Below are positions 10,812 through 21,096 of a stretch of 64,000 nt of DNA, piece after piece. Position 1 is the stretch's first letter; each line of letters starts with the position of its first letter. The notes beneath the pieces are model-generated. The model was not told where the DNA came from. It made no database searches and saw only the letters and a list, made by a program, of their open reading frames with translations. The position numbers were made by a program, and so were the translations under genes. The stretch is from Ignavibacteria bacterium (GTDB lineage: Bacteria; Bacteroidota; Ignavibacteria; Tepidaquicellales; Tepidaquicellaceae): the NCBI GenBank assembly GCA_016710985.1, contig JADJTX010000025.1, positions 1 through 64,000 on the forward strand. The letters are read 5' to 3'.

Positions 10812-13800
10812 ATGAAAATTCAAACAAAACTTTATACAATTACCGGAATGATTTTGATACTTTCATTTAGTGTTAATGTTAATTTATCAAACATTAAAGC
10901 CGAAACGAATATTTCCTCTGACCAAAATATAAAATCGCAGCTAAATAGTGACTCTTTACCCGAAGGTCTCACGGAAGACTGGCTTAACGATCTGCGTGAT
11001 GAAAACGGAAATAAAATAATTAATAATTTGGATAATAAAACTTCAGGTCAAATACCTGAAGACCCGGAAGGCGATTCTTTTCAAAGAAAAATTTTCAACG
11101 GATTAAATTCAGGAGAAAACTTTGGTATATCCGTCAGTAATGCCGGAGACGTGAATGGCGACGGATATGATGATATTATTATCGGAGCTCCAAACTACTC
11201 TTCAAGTACGGGAAGAGCATACATTTATTACGGAGGATTGATCATGAGTACAATTGCAAATGTGATATTGACCGGAGGAACGTCAAACAACTATTTCGGA
11301 CGATCAGTCTCTGCAGCCGGCGATGTAAACAGTGACGGATACGATGACGTGATTGTAGGAGCATACGGATACACTTCATCTACAGGAAGGGCATATATAT
11401 ATTTCGGCGGCTCGCCAATGAATAATAATGCTGATGTAACTATGACAGGAGAAACCACTTTCAATCTATTTGGAATTTCAGTTTCCTCAGCCGGCGATGT
11501 AAATGCTGACGGATTTTCTGATGTGTTTGTAGGAGCTAATGGCTACAATTCAAGTACCGGCAGAGCTTACATTTTCTTAGGCGGCGCATCAATGAATAAT
11601 ACAGCTGACGTGACTATGACAGGTGAAGCTGCAAACATTAAGCTCGGATATTCTGTCTCAGACGCCGGCGATGTAAACGGAGACGGATATTCAGATGTGA
11701 TTGCAGGGGCTTATGATTATTCTTCCTCTACCGGCAGAGCTTATATTTATTTCGGCGGCGCTTCTATGAATAATATTGCTGATGTAACTGTGACCGGTGA
11801 AACCGCATTCAGCAACTTTGGACAATCAGTTTCTGCAGCAGGAGATGTGAACGGTGACGGATATTCCGATGTAATTGCAGGAGCATTTGGTTACAATTCA
11901 TCAACGGGAAGGTCTTACATTTATTTCGGCGGCGCTTCAATGAATAATACCGCAGATGTGACTATGACAGGTGAAGCTTCCGGTATTCAGTTTGGACAAT
12001 CAGTTTCAAATGCAGGTGATGTGAATGGTGACGGATATTCTGATGTCATTGCCGGTGCAAATGTGTTTTCAACATTTACAGGAAAAACATACATTTTCTT
12101 TGGCGGACTTTCCATGGATAATATTCCTGATGCTGCTATTACGGGTGAAGCGGCCGGTAATCAATTTGGATATTCGGTCTCTGCGGCAGGTGACGTAAAC
12201 GGAGACGGATATTCAGATGTTATTGCCGGTGCCTGGGGGTATGGCACAAATACAGGCAGAGCTTATTTGTATGATTATTTTATGAAAGGAATTATCATAC
12301 CGGAGATTGCAATTACAGGAGAAGCAGTAAACAATTATTTAGGACACTCAGTCTCTTCAGCAGGCGATGTTAACGGGGATGGATACTCTGATGTGATCGT
12401 CGGAGCTAATGGATATTCTTCTTTTACCGGCAGAGTGTATATATATTTCGGCGGAGAAATATTAAACAATGTTCCTGACGTAACTCTTACAGGAGAAGCG
12501 GCTGGTATTTATTTTGGATATTCAGTCTCAGGTGCAGGTGATGTAAATGGTGACGGATTCTCTGATGTGATTGTCGGAGCTGATGTTTACAATTCAAATA
12601 CAGGAAGAGCATATTTATACTATGGAGGAGCTTCCATGAATAATGTTGCTGATGGAGTAATGACAGGTGAGTCAGCAAACAGTTATTTTGGAATTTCAGT
12701 ATCAACTGCAGGTGATGTGAACGGTGACGGGTATTCTGACTGGATCGTCGGAGCTAAAGGTTATTCTTCATCAACCGGAAGAGCATATTTATATTATGGC
12801 AGCGCTTTCATGAATAATGTTGCTGACGTAATTATGACAGGCGTAACAACTATCAACCAATTTGGAATTTCAGTTTCAACTGCAGGTGATGTAAACGGTG
12901 ACGGATATTCTGATGTGATTGTCGGGGCTAATGGTTATAACATAAATACCGGTAGAGCTTATATTTTTTATGGCGGCTCATCAATGGATAATGCTGCAGA
13001 TGTAACTATGACAGGTGAGACTTCAGGCGATTCTTATGGGAATTCAGTCGCGTGCGCCGGGGATGTAAACGGAGACGGATACTCAGATGTAATTGCCGGG
13101 GCTCCATATTATAATTCGTTGGCAGGAAGAGCATATATTTACTTTGGCAATGTTTCAATTGATAATACTGCTGATGTAATTATTACAGGAGAGTCGGACA
13201 ATGCTATTTTTGGTGTTTCAGTTAAATCAGCAGGTGATATAAACGGAGACGGATATTCGGATGTGATCGTGGGGGCTCACAATGAAAATGCTTTTACCGG
13301 AAGAGCATATGTTTTTTTTGGAGGTATAGATATCAATAATATTATTGATATAGCAATGTCAGGAGAAGCTTCAAGCAATTCTTTTGGATATTCAGCCACT
13401 TCAGCTGGAGATGTAAATGGTGACGGATATTCTGATATAATCACCGGAGCTTATGGTTATGGTACAAATGCCGGAAGAGCATATATTTACACAGGTTCTG
13501 CAATCGAGATAAAACCGGTTTTGAATTATGTAAAAGATGTTCCGAATGATCAGGGAGGAAAAGTAAATCTTAAGTGGACAAGGAGCGGATATGATGTTCA
13601 GGGTAATACAATGATAACTGATTATCTTATTCAGAGAAGTTTCCCGCCGTCAGGAGGAAGTTTTTCATGGCAGAATATCGCGACAATCCCTGCTTCACAT
13701 GAATCATTTTATACTTACCTGGATTCTACGCCTTCTGATTCCACATCAAACGGCAACAGTACTTTCTTTTATAGAATAACCGCCAATACAAACTATATTA

Positions 13801-14666
13801 ATCAAAGCTGGAAATCAAACATTCTTTCGGGAAGAAGTATTGATAATATTGCGCCGCTGATGGTGTCTCCGTTCAATGCTTTCACTGAATCAGTCAACGT
13901 AAGACTTACCTGGAAAAGAAACTCCGCTCCTGATCTGCTCAATTATGTTTTATTCAGAAACACAGCCCCTTCAATTGATCCATATACAGAAACGCCTCTG
14001 ACTTCACTAACCGATTCGACTTATCTTGATACATCTCCGTTGAACGGATCATATTACTACTTCATAGTTGCGCAGGATATTCATACTAATTACAGCCCTA
14101 TTGCAGTTACACAAAGACCGCTTGTTACACTAAATCTTACAATGCTGATACAGGGATTTTATAATTCTTCAACTGACTTAATGGTTCAGGATACTGCAAG
14201 AGTTTATTTGAGAAACAGTTCATCTCCCTATGCGATAGTTGATTCTGCAAAAGCATATTTAAGCAATGCCGGAGCAGGTACATTTTCCTTTTCAAAAGCC
14301 GTTAACGGAGTGAGTTATTACCTGCAATTAAAACAGAGAAATTCACTTGAAACATGGAGCAAAACATCTCATGCATTTACAGGGAATGCTTTAACATATA
14401 ATTTTACAACAACAAACACACAGGCGTATGGAAATAACATGATCAATGTAGACGTATCACCTGCTAGATTCGCTGATTACAGCGGAGATGTAAATCAGGA
14501 CGGAGCAATTGATCTTACAGATGTGCTGGCAGTCTATAATAGTGCAAATAGTTTTGTTAACGGTTATGTTACTACCGATCTTACAGGTAATGAAATAGTT
14601 GATCTCACGGATGTACTGATGGCTTATAATAATTCGGTTGGATTTGTAAGAATGATAAGACCCTGA
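10812..14666 (+). CDS. Giant secreted FG-GAP double beta-propeller protein with Fn3-like domains and HRN/dockerin-like tail
   Basis: At 1284 residues this is the most regular member of the three-paralogue set. A signal peptide or anchor covers residues ~1-30. Fourteen FG-GAP repeats span ~95-890. The seventh ends in an aberrant YDYFMKG seam in place of FGG, splitting the array into two sets of seven. Two Fn3-like segments follow (~895-1100, with the same LTWKR...YVLFR pattern as the paralogue at 3249). The tail from ~1106 has the HRN motif in variant form (QRNSLETWS), dockerin-like loops SGDVNQDG and TDLTGNE, and a final RP. Blade-to-blade DNA similarity is very high, a substrate for recombination. 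Surface adhesion or matrix scaffolding is inferred. No catalytic residues are visible. Confidence 0.87.
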   Translation: MKIQTKLYTITGMILILSFSVNVNLSNIKAETNISSDQNIKSQLNSDSLPEGLTEDWLNDLRDENGNKIINNLDNKTSGQIPEDPEGDSFQRKIFNGLNSGENFGISVSNAGDVNGDGYDDIIIGAPNYSSSTGRAYIYYGGLIMSTIANVILTGGTSNNYFGRSVSAAGDVNSDGYDDVIVGAYGYTSSTGRAYIYFGGSPMNNNADVTMTGETTFNLFGISVSSAGDVNADGFSDVFVGANGYNSSTGRAYIFLGGASMNNTADVTMTGEAANIKLGYSVSDAGDVNGDGYSDVIAGAYDYSSSTGRAYIYFGGASMNNIADVTVTGETAFSNFGQSVSAAGDVNGDGYSDVIAGAFGYNSSTGRSYIYFGGASMNNTADVTMTGEASGIQFGQSVSNAGDVNGDGYSDVIAGANVFSTFTGKTYIFFGGLSMDNIPDAAITGEAAGNQFGYSVSAAGDVNGDGYSDVIAGAWGYGTNTGRAYLYDYFMKGIIIPEIAITGEAVNNYLGHSVSSAGDVNGDGYSDVIVGANGYSSFTGRVYIYFGGEILNNVPDVTLTGEAAGIYFGYSVSGAGDVNGDGFSDVIVGADVYNSNTGRAYLYYGGASMNNVADGVMTGESANSYFGISVSTAGDVNGDGYSDWIVGAKGYSSSTGRAYLYYGSAFMNNVADVIMTGVTTINQFGISVSTAGDVNGDGYSDVIVGANGYNINTGRAYIFYGGSSMDNAADVTMTGETSGDSYGNSVACAGDVNGDGYSDVIAGAPYYNSLAGRAYIYFGNVSIDNTADVIITGESDNAIFGVSVKSAGDINGDGYSDVIVGAHNENAFTGRAYVFFGGIDINNIIDIAMSGEASSNSFGYSATSAGDVNGDGYSDIITGAYGYGTNAGRAYIYTGSAIEIKPVLNYVKDVPNDQGGKVNLKWTRSGYDVQGNTMITDYLIQRSFPPSGGSFSWQNIATIPASHESFYTYLDSTPSDSTSNGNSTFFYRITANTNYINQSWKSNILSGRSIDNIAPLMVSPFNAFTESVNVRLTWKRNSAPDLLNYVLFRNTAPSIDPYTETPLTSLTDSTYLDTSPLNGSYYYFIVAQDIHTNYSPIAVTQRPLVTLNLTMLIQGFYNSSTDLMVQDTARVYLRNSSSPYAIVDSAKAYLSNAGAGTFSFSKAVNGVSYYLQLKQRNSLETWSKTSHAFTGNALTYNFTTTNTQAYGNNMINVDVSPARFADYSGDVNQDGAIDLTDVLAVYNSANSFVNGYVTTDLTGNEIVDLTDVLMAYNNSVGFVRMIRP

Positions 14667-14703
14667 TATCGATTTGGAATTTCTGATTTGTGAAATATTT
14701 ACC

Positions 14704-14790
14704 ATTCATCATTCACGATTGACGATTCACTCTAGACTACTCACTATTGACTATTCATTATTGACTATTCACTATTGACTATTGACTCTA
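14704..14790. repeat. Heptanucleotide tandem array
   Basis: Units are 7 bp, chiefly TATTGAC and TATTCAC with ATTCACG and ATTGACG variants. The array lies between the propeller gene and the carboxypeptidase gene. Confidence 0.85.
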
Positions 14791-14827
14791 TTATCCTTTT
14801 TAATCATATTTACAAAAAAATTTGATC

Positions 14828-17277
14828 ATGAAGGTAAATAAAGTTTCTAAAATAAAGACACCGTTGACTCTAATAATGCTTTTGGTAGTTTTGACAATGG
14901 CGTTTAACAATATCTCCTTGGCAGCAGAAAAGAACTCATCACAGGTGAACAGCCCGGGCTCATTTCAAAGATCCCGGCCTAAGTTTTCCGAAGTAAGAAT
15001 TTATGCAGTCAATCAAAATGACTTTAAAAGAATGTCAGATGCAGGATTGATAATTGATCACAGCATCAGAAAGCCGGGGATATATCTTGATGCATGGCTG
15101 TCTGAATATGAAATAGATCTGTTGAAAAATCCGGCGTCCTGTATGAAATCCTTACTGATGACTGGGATGAATTTTATAACAATCAGCCAAAGATGACTCA
15201 GCTTGAAATAGACGCTCAGATGAGAGAAGCAAAAAGGAAGGACAATGTTTCTCATTCGATCTACGGAACGATGGGCGGGTATTTGAAATACAGTGAAGTT
15301 GTTGCAAAGCTTGATTCTATGAGAATGGAATATCCCCAGCTGATCTCACAAAAATTCCTGATCGGCAATACTTACGAAGGCAGGACAATGTGGGCTGTGA
15401 GAGTGACAAAAAATCCGGATGCTCCGACAGGAAGACCTGAAGTTTTTTACAACGCGCTGATTCATGCGCGTGAGCCGGAAAGTATGGAAACACAAATGTA
15501 TTACTTTTACTGGCTTTTCGAAAATTACGGCATTGATCCTTTAGCTACATATATTTTAAACAACCGTGAAATTTACTGGATGCCGGTTTTCAATCCTGAC
15601 GGATATGTCTATAATGAAACTACAAATCCAAACGGCGGCGGGATGTGGAGATGCAACAGACACGGCAACCTTAACTGCGGCTGGGTTGACCTTAACAGGA
15701 ATTTCGGGATTTATCAGTTCTGGAATTCTTCCAACGGAGGTTCGAGTACGGATTCCTGCTCAGGTGGTCAGAGTACATACAGAGGTACTTCTCCTTTTTC
15801 TGAAATTGAAACAAGGAACGTCATGAACTTTGTGAATTCAAGAAATTTTAATTCAGCTCTTAACGCTCATACTTACGGAAATTACCTGTTAAAACCATGG
15901 GATTACATAGACCCGCAGCCAACTCCGGATGATTATATCTTCAATCAGTTTATAAGCGATATGACTGCAAGCAGTAATTACACCGGCGGTTCAACTTCAC
16001 AAACACTCGGATACTTTGTCCGTGGTGGATCTAATGACTGGTTCTATAATGACTCCGCTCACTCCGGCCATAACATAATAGGTCTCTTACCCGAAACAGG
16101 TCCGAGTTTCTGGCCTGCTCAAAACGAAATTATACCGCTTGCTCAGAATATGCTTTTTTCCAATCAGTATATGTCACTAATTGCAGGTCCTTATGTAAAT
16201 CCTGTTTCCTCTGATTTTAATCAGACTACATATAATGCGGGTGAAAGCGGCAGTTTAAAAGTTGTCTTTAAGAATAAAGGTCTGCTTGCAGCTTCAAATG
16301 TTAAGATCATTCTAACACCTGTCAGTGCCGGTTTATCAATTCCGGTACAGCAATATATTTATTCAAACATGAATTCATTTGCAGCGGACAGTGTCACATT
16401 TAATTTTTCAATCGGAAGCAGTGTCCCTGTGAATACGGCTCTTGCTGCAGATCTGAAGATAGTCATGGATACTTCCAATATTTATTCGAAACAGGTACAT
16501 GTTCTGATTGGAAGCGGGATAACGGTTTTGTCTGATAATGCTGAGGGTACTTTCAGCAACTGGTTGACAAATCAAAGCTGGGGAATAACAGCTTTACAGT
16601 CAAACTCACCGACTCATTCCTTTACAGACAGTCCGGCAGGTGAGTATGCAAATAATACAAATAATTCAATGACACTTGCAAATGCACTTAACATAACCTT
16701 ATCACAAATATTAAAGCTGAATTTCTACCATAAATATTCGGTGGAAGAGAATTATGATTTTTGTAATGTAGAAGTTTCCAATTCTCCGGATACCATATGG
16801 CAAACGATCAGATCATATACAGGGACGCTTTCGGCATGGACTCCGGAAACATTTGACCTTACTGAATATACCGCAGGTTCTTCTCAGCTTAAGATCAGAT
16901 TCAGATTATCCAGTGATGAAATTGTCAGTGACGACGGATGGTATGTCGATGATGTGAAGATCATTTCATATAATCTCGGACCGGTCGGAATTAATACAAA
17001 TAATCTGATTGCAGAATCATATTCGTTATCACAGAATTATCCGAATCCATTCAACCCGGTTACGAATCTGGAATTTGGAATATCGAAATTTGGATTTGTT
17101 TCCCTGAAGATATATGATGTGATTGGAAAAGAAGTTGCTGTACTGGTTAATGAAAATTTACAGCCCGGAACATACAAATATAATTTTGATGCATCGAATT
17201 TAACAAGCGGAGTTTATTTTTACAGGATTGAAGCAGGAGATTTTAGGGAAACGAGATCAATGATGCTTTTGAAGTAG
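14828..17277 (+). CDS. Secreted M14 zinc carboxypeptidase with T9SS type A sorting tail (frameshifted in propeptide)
   Basis: The 5' part encodes a signal peptide (hydrophobic LTLIMLLVVLTMA) and a propeptide. The rest encodes a peptidase M14 domain with HAREPE (zinc His and Glu), NRNF, NAHTYG (third zinc ligand) and LLPETG (catalytic Glu). A beta-sandwich region and a C-terminal T9SS type A tail follow, the latter with NYPNPFNP, SGVYFYRIEAG and a Lys end. The frames meet at an A5 run (15125-15129). One extra A would read LKKSGVLYEI straight into the downstream frame, and that sequence matches an ordinary M14 propeptide. The downstream frame's own ATG overlaps the upstream stop (ATGA) but would lack export signals. 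Likely degrades extracellular peptides; the frameshift is probably a consensus error or a recent mutation. Confidence 0.85.
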
Positions 17278-17283
17278 GGCGAA

Positions 17284-17322
17284 ACGGACGATTCACGATT
17301 AACCTATTAACCATTAATTGTT
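17284..17322. repeat. Short degenerate heptamer repeat
   Basis: GATTCAC, GATTAAC, TATTAAC and CATTAAT units of about 7 bp fill the short gap before the next gene. The array is short and imperfect. Confidence 0.5.
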
Positions 17323-18909
17323 ATGAAATTCTCAAAACTCATTCTAATTATTTTATTCAGTGTATTATCTGCATCTGTACAGGCAAGAGGTTTAGTGTTT
17401 GGTGATATTGTGTGGCAGGTATTAATTCCTGACAACCCCGGAACAAGTCTTCAGGATAAACAAGTCAGGAGTTTGAAACAGATTCCTGATATCAACGGAG
17501 ACAATATTAATGATATTATAGCAGCAACAGGAAATTACTGGACCATATGTTACAGTGGAATTGACGGAGCAATTATCTGGCAGTACAGTACACATTTCGG
17601 TTCAATTAACACAGGTTCTGTGGAGTGGGAAGATGCAGTGGATATTGCAGACGTGAATAACGACGGGACTCATGATGTAGTGATAGGCTGCGGCGGCGGT
17701 AATGAAATGGTCTATGCTCTTAACGGAAGCAACGGTAGTGTTTTATGGTCCTACGGAAATTCCATTACGACAAGTGACGGTGACATAGAATCAGTAAAGA
17801 TCAAATATGATTATAACGGAGACGGTATAAACGATGTGCTTGTTTCCGCAAGCGGTGCTACGATCGGCGGAAGACATGCTTCGATTTGTCTCAATGCACT
17901 GAACGGCTCTGTCATATTTTACAAAACTCAGCCCCAGCCATTCACTGATGACATTGTTGCAACTGAAACAGGCGGCGCAATTGGAGTAAACAATAACGGC
18001 GCTCCATACAGCATAACAGGTTTTGACACTTTCGGGAATACAGTCTGGAATTATAACAGCACAGGAAATACCTGGAGCCTTAAAGAAATGCCTGATGTGA
18101 ACGGAGACGGAGGCAAAGATATTATCGGACTCGGAGGATTTACAGGATCGGTATTTGCCATTACGGGAAATTCCGGAGCGCAGATCTGGACCCGGAGTCT
18201 CGGCTCAAGTAATAATGGGAAATAACTCCTTGATGATGCTGACGGAAATGGTTCTGCTGACTTTACTCTTTCAGCGCCTCAGTCTGCATTCAGAGTTGAT
18301 ACACGATCCGGAAATACAATCTGGTCAAACGCTCTCGGCTCATCTTATTTAAGAGGCATTGATAACATAGGCGATGTTACAGGAGATAGCATAGATGATG
18401 TTGTCATTGCAACACAGCTGCAGCCGAGGTTGCTGGTGCTCAACGGGATAAACGGTAATATTATTTTTGACTACAGTTTTGGAACGACACTTTCGCAGCG
18501 CGGAGACCGGGCAGCAGTTCTTAATGACATTGATTCAAACGGAGTAAATGAATTTCTCGGAGGCAACAGGGAAGGCAGAGTGATTTGTTTTTACGGAGGT
18601 AACGGAACAATAACTTCTGTAAGTAATGAAATTTTTCATCAGACGGATTTTAAGCTTTATCAGAACTACCCTAACCCGTTCAATCCCAAAACAATTATTA
18701 ATTACGAACTAAGAAATCCGGGTTTTGTATCTTTAAAAATCTACAATATAAAAGGTGAAGTCATTGATATTCCGGTAAATAAAAAACAGATCGCCGGAAA
18801 GTATGAAATTGAATTTAGTGCCTCGGATATTTCAAGCGGCATATATTTTTATTCATTGTTTTCCGGAACAAACAGAATTGATACAAAGCGTATGATCATC
18901 CTGAAATGA
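17323..18909 (+). CDS. Secreted FG-GAP/PQQ-like beta-propeller with T9SS type A tail, interrupted by in-frame TAA
   Basis: A signal peptide (residues 1-22, ending VQA) precedes a propeller. Its blades alternate D-x-N-x-D-G-x-x-D calcium-loop motifs (DINGDN, DVNNDG, DYNGDG, DVNGDG) with ALNGSNGSVLW-type PQQ/quinoprotein-like strands. Codon 301 is TAA (18223-18225). The same frame continues directly with LLDDADGNGSADF, another calcium-loop blade, and on to the end, so this is a ~528-residue protein broken by one nonsense codon. The C-terminus is a T9SS type A tail (NYPNPFNP, ...SGIYFYSLFSG, ending LK). The stop is a substitution, not an indel, unlike most breaks in this window. A binding or structural role is likely; no enzymatic motif is seen. 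Confidence 0.75.
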
Positions 18910-18954
18910 AGTATTGAAAGTGAAAATATAATAACAGACTATTGCTCGCACTAA

Positions 18955-19005
18955 TACTTAACGAACTTAACGAACTTAACGAACTTAACAAACCTTACAA
19001 ACTTA
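18955..19005. repeat. 9-bp tandem repeat (AACTTAACG type)
   Basis: Four near-perfect copies of a 9-bp unit lie upstream of the hydrolase gene. The reverse complement of the same unit (GTTCGTTAA) forms the array at 51127. Confidence 0.8.
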
Positions 19006-19023
19006 AATCTAAACTCCTTCATT

Positions 19024-20537
19024 ATGAAAAAAACTTCTACAGGGATTTTATTTTTTTTAATTTTTAGTTTATTCATTTCACAAAATTCATTCTCCCAGCT
19101 CTGCTCTCTTACTTCCGTCGGATTTACTCCGATAAACGATCTCGGAGCCGAATACTTCAGGGGTTATCAGGGGGGTCTTTATCCGAGCGGTTCTAACATC
19201 AGACCGTTTATTCACAATAATGACGGTATAAACATAGCAAACAATATTTTACCATTAGATACTGCAGGAAACTTTGACCCGGTGAACGGAAAGATTGTCC
19301 TGCTTTCAATAGGGATGTCAAACACTGCAATTGAGTTCAATGATTTCATGAGCTATGTCTCATCTTCGGTTTTGATTAATCCAAAGCTTGTCGTTGTTAA
19401 CGGAGCTCAGGGCGGTAAAGATATTGATAAGATCGTAAACCCTCTTGATTCTTTCTGGATAGTTGTTGTGAACCGTCTCGCTTTAAAAGGTGTAACAGTC
19501 AAGCAGGTGCAGGCAGTATGGTATAAAGAAGCTGAAGAAAGTCTGACGGACACTTCATTTGTCCCTTACACAACCGGATTAAAGAACAAATTTAAGTCTG
19601 TAATGAACATGTTGAAGACGAATTATAAAAATCTGAAGCTGTGCTATTCCAACAGCAGAATTTATGCCGGCTATGCAACCTCTCTGACAAATCCTGAACC
19701 GTATGCTTACTATAACGGATGGACTGTAAAGTGGATGATTGAAGATCAGATCAATGGTGATACAACTTTAAAATATAACGGAGCAACTCCTAATTCACCC
19801 TGGCTTTCGTGGGGAGCTTATGTCTGGGCTGACGGTACTACTCCACGGCTTGACGGATTGACATGGAACTGCCCGGTTGATTTTATGCCGGACGGAACTC
19901 ATCCTTCTGCTGCGGGAAGCAATAAAGTGGCATCAAGATTATTTAATTTTTTTTCCACTGATGAAACCACTAAACCCTGGTTTCTTAAGTCCTTAACTGT
20001 GAATCTTACAATTGGAATTCAGGGAGTATTTAACACTTCAACATCCTATCTGAATATGAGAGACACTGTATTCCTTTCATTAAGGCAGTCAGTATCTCCT
20101 TTTAATCTTATCGGATCTTCGAAAGCTGTAATCGATTCGGTTACTTTAAGAGGCATTTATAAATTCTATAATATTCCGTCAGGAAGTTATTATTATCAAA
20201 TTCTGCACAGGAACAGCATTGAAACATGGAGCAGATCCGGCGGAGAAAATTTAGCTTACGGGAATATTTATAATTATGATTTTACTCCGGCTGCTTCCCC
20301 CGCGCATACGGAAACAATCTCATACTCAAAGGAAACAGATATTGCATCTATAGCGGAGACATTATTAAAAACGGCCTTGTGGATCTTAATGATATTATAA
20401 CAGCTTACAATGATGCTGCAACTTTTATCTCAGGATATGCAGCGACTGATGTCACAGGTGACAGAGTAGTGGATCTGACTGATGTTGTATTAACTTATAA
20501 TAATTCAAATGCTTTTGTTTCGAAAGTAACTCCCTGA
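19024..20537 (+). CDS. Secreted SGNH-type hydrolase-like protein with HRN/dockerin-like tail (frameshifted)
   Basis: A signal peptide (residues 1-24, ending SFSQ) precedes a ~300-residue domain. It has an IGMSN segment in the position of the GDS block, NGAQGG as the Asn/Gly block and DGTHPSAAG as the Asp-x-x-His block, matching SGNH/GDSL hydrolases that deacylate polysaccharides or lipids. The beta domain with HRNSIETWS follows. Frame 1 stops at 20398-20400 after a nonsense tail. The missing dockerin-like pair (SGDIIKNG...YNDA and TDVTGDR...YNNS) is in another frame and ends at 20537. The shift maps to a C5 run at 20297-20301: one more C joins the frames as SPRAYGNN. The end is a proline, but the usual Arg or Lys is replaced by Thr. 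Substrate unknown. Confidence 0.75.
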
Positions 20538-21096
20538 ATGTAAGAATTCGGAATTTTCGAATTTAGAATTAAAGCAATTTTGAAAGATATAATTTACTGC
20601 AGACTTTTTTGAAACACCGACTACGTCTGTATTTCTCACCGCATTTTCTTTTTGTAAATGAAATCCAATTTATAAATACAGTAAAGAGAATTTCTTTAAA
20701 CTGCATTTTTACCTTTTCACAAATCGCAATAATTACCATTTGACATTTCAGCATTACATTAATAAATTAAAGTCGTTTTATTTTATGAATTTAAGTTAAT
20801 GTTGCAATGATCAGATCACCTCCTGTTATATATCAAAAATAATTCTATTGACTTAATAATATTTTGTTAGTGTTGGCCACCGGACAAAGTAATATAATTT
20901 TATGATCATTCCCCTGACAAGCATCGAATGTATTCCTAAACGAAGCGGGAATTTAAGTAAGCATGCAACTTAATATTCTAGTTTAAGGTGGCCGGATTGA
21001 TTTTGTAAATGAACAGTAATTTGTCCATACAAAATTTTTTAAATTCATGGTTCAGATTCCTGAGCCGATCCTAAAACCATTTTAAACTTTAATATT
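20538..21096. other. Long non-coding gap with possible relict mobile-element ends
   Basis: No credible gene is seen in this ~560-base gap. GGCCACC at 20875-20881 and its complement GGTGGCC at 20987-20993 are both followed by GGA, and GGACAAA at 20882 is answered by TTTGTCC at ~21022. This nested inverted pattern recalls terminal repeats of IS21-like elements, but no transposase remnant is recognisable, so the assignment is weak. Confidence 0.25.

Noticed and set aside
15193..15196. ATGA overlap as genuine translational coupling of two M14-related genes
   Set aside because: One added A in the nearby A5 run joins the frames into a normal propeptide-peptidase sequence, and the downstream part alone would lack an export signal.
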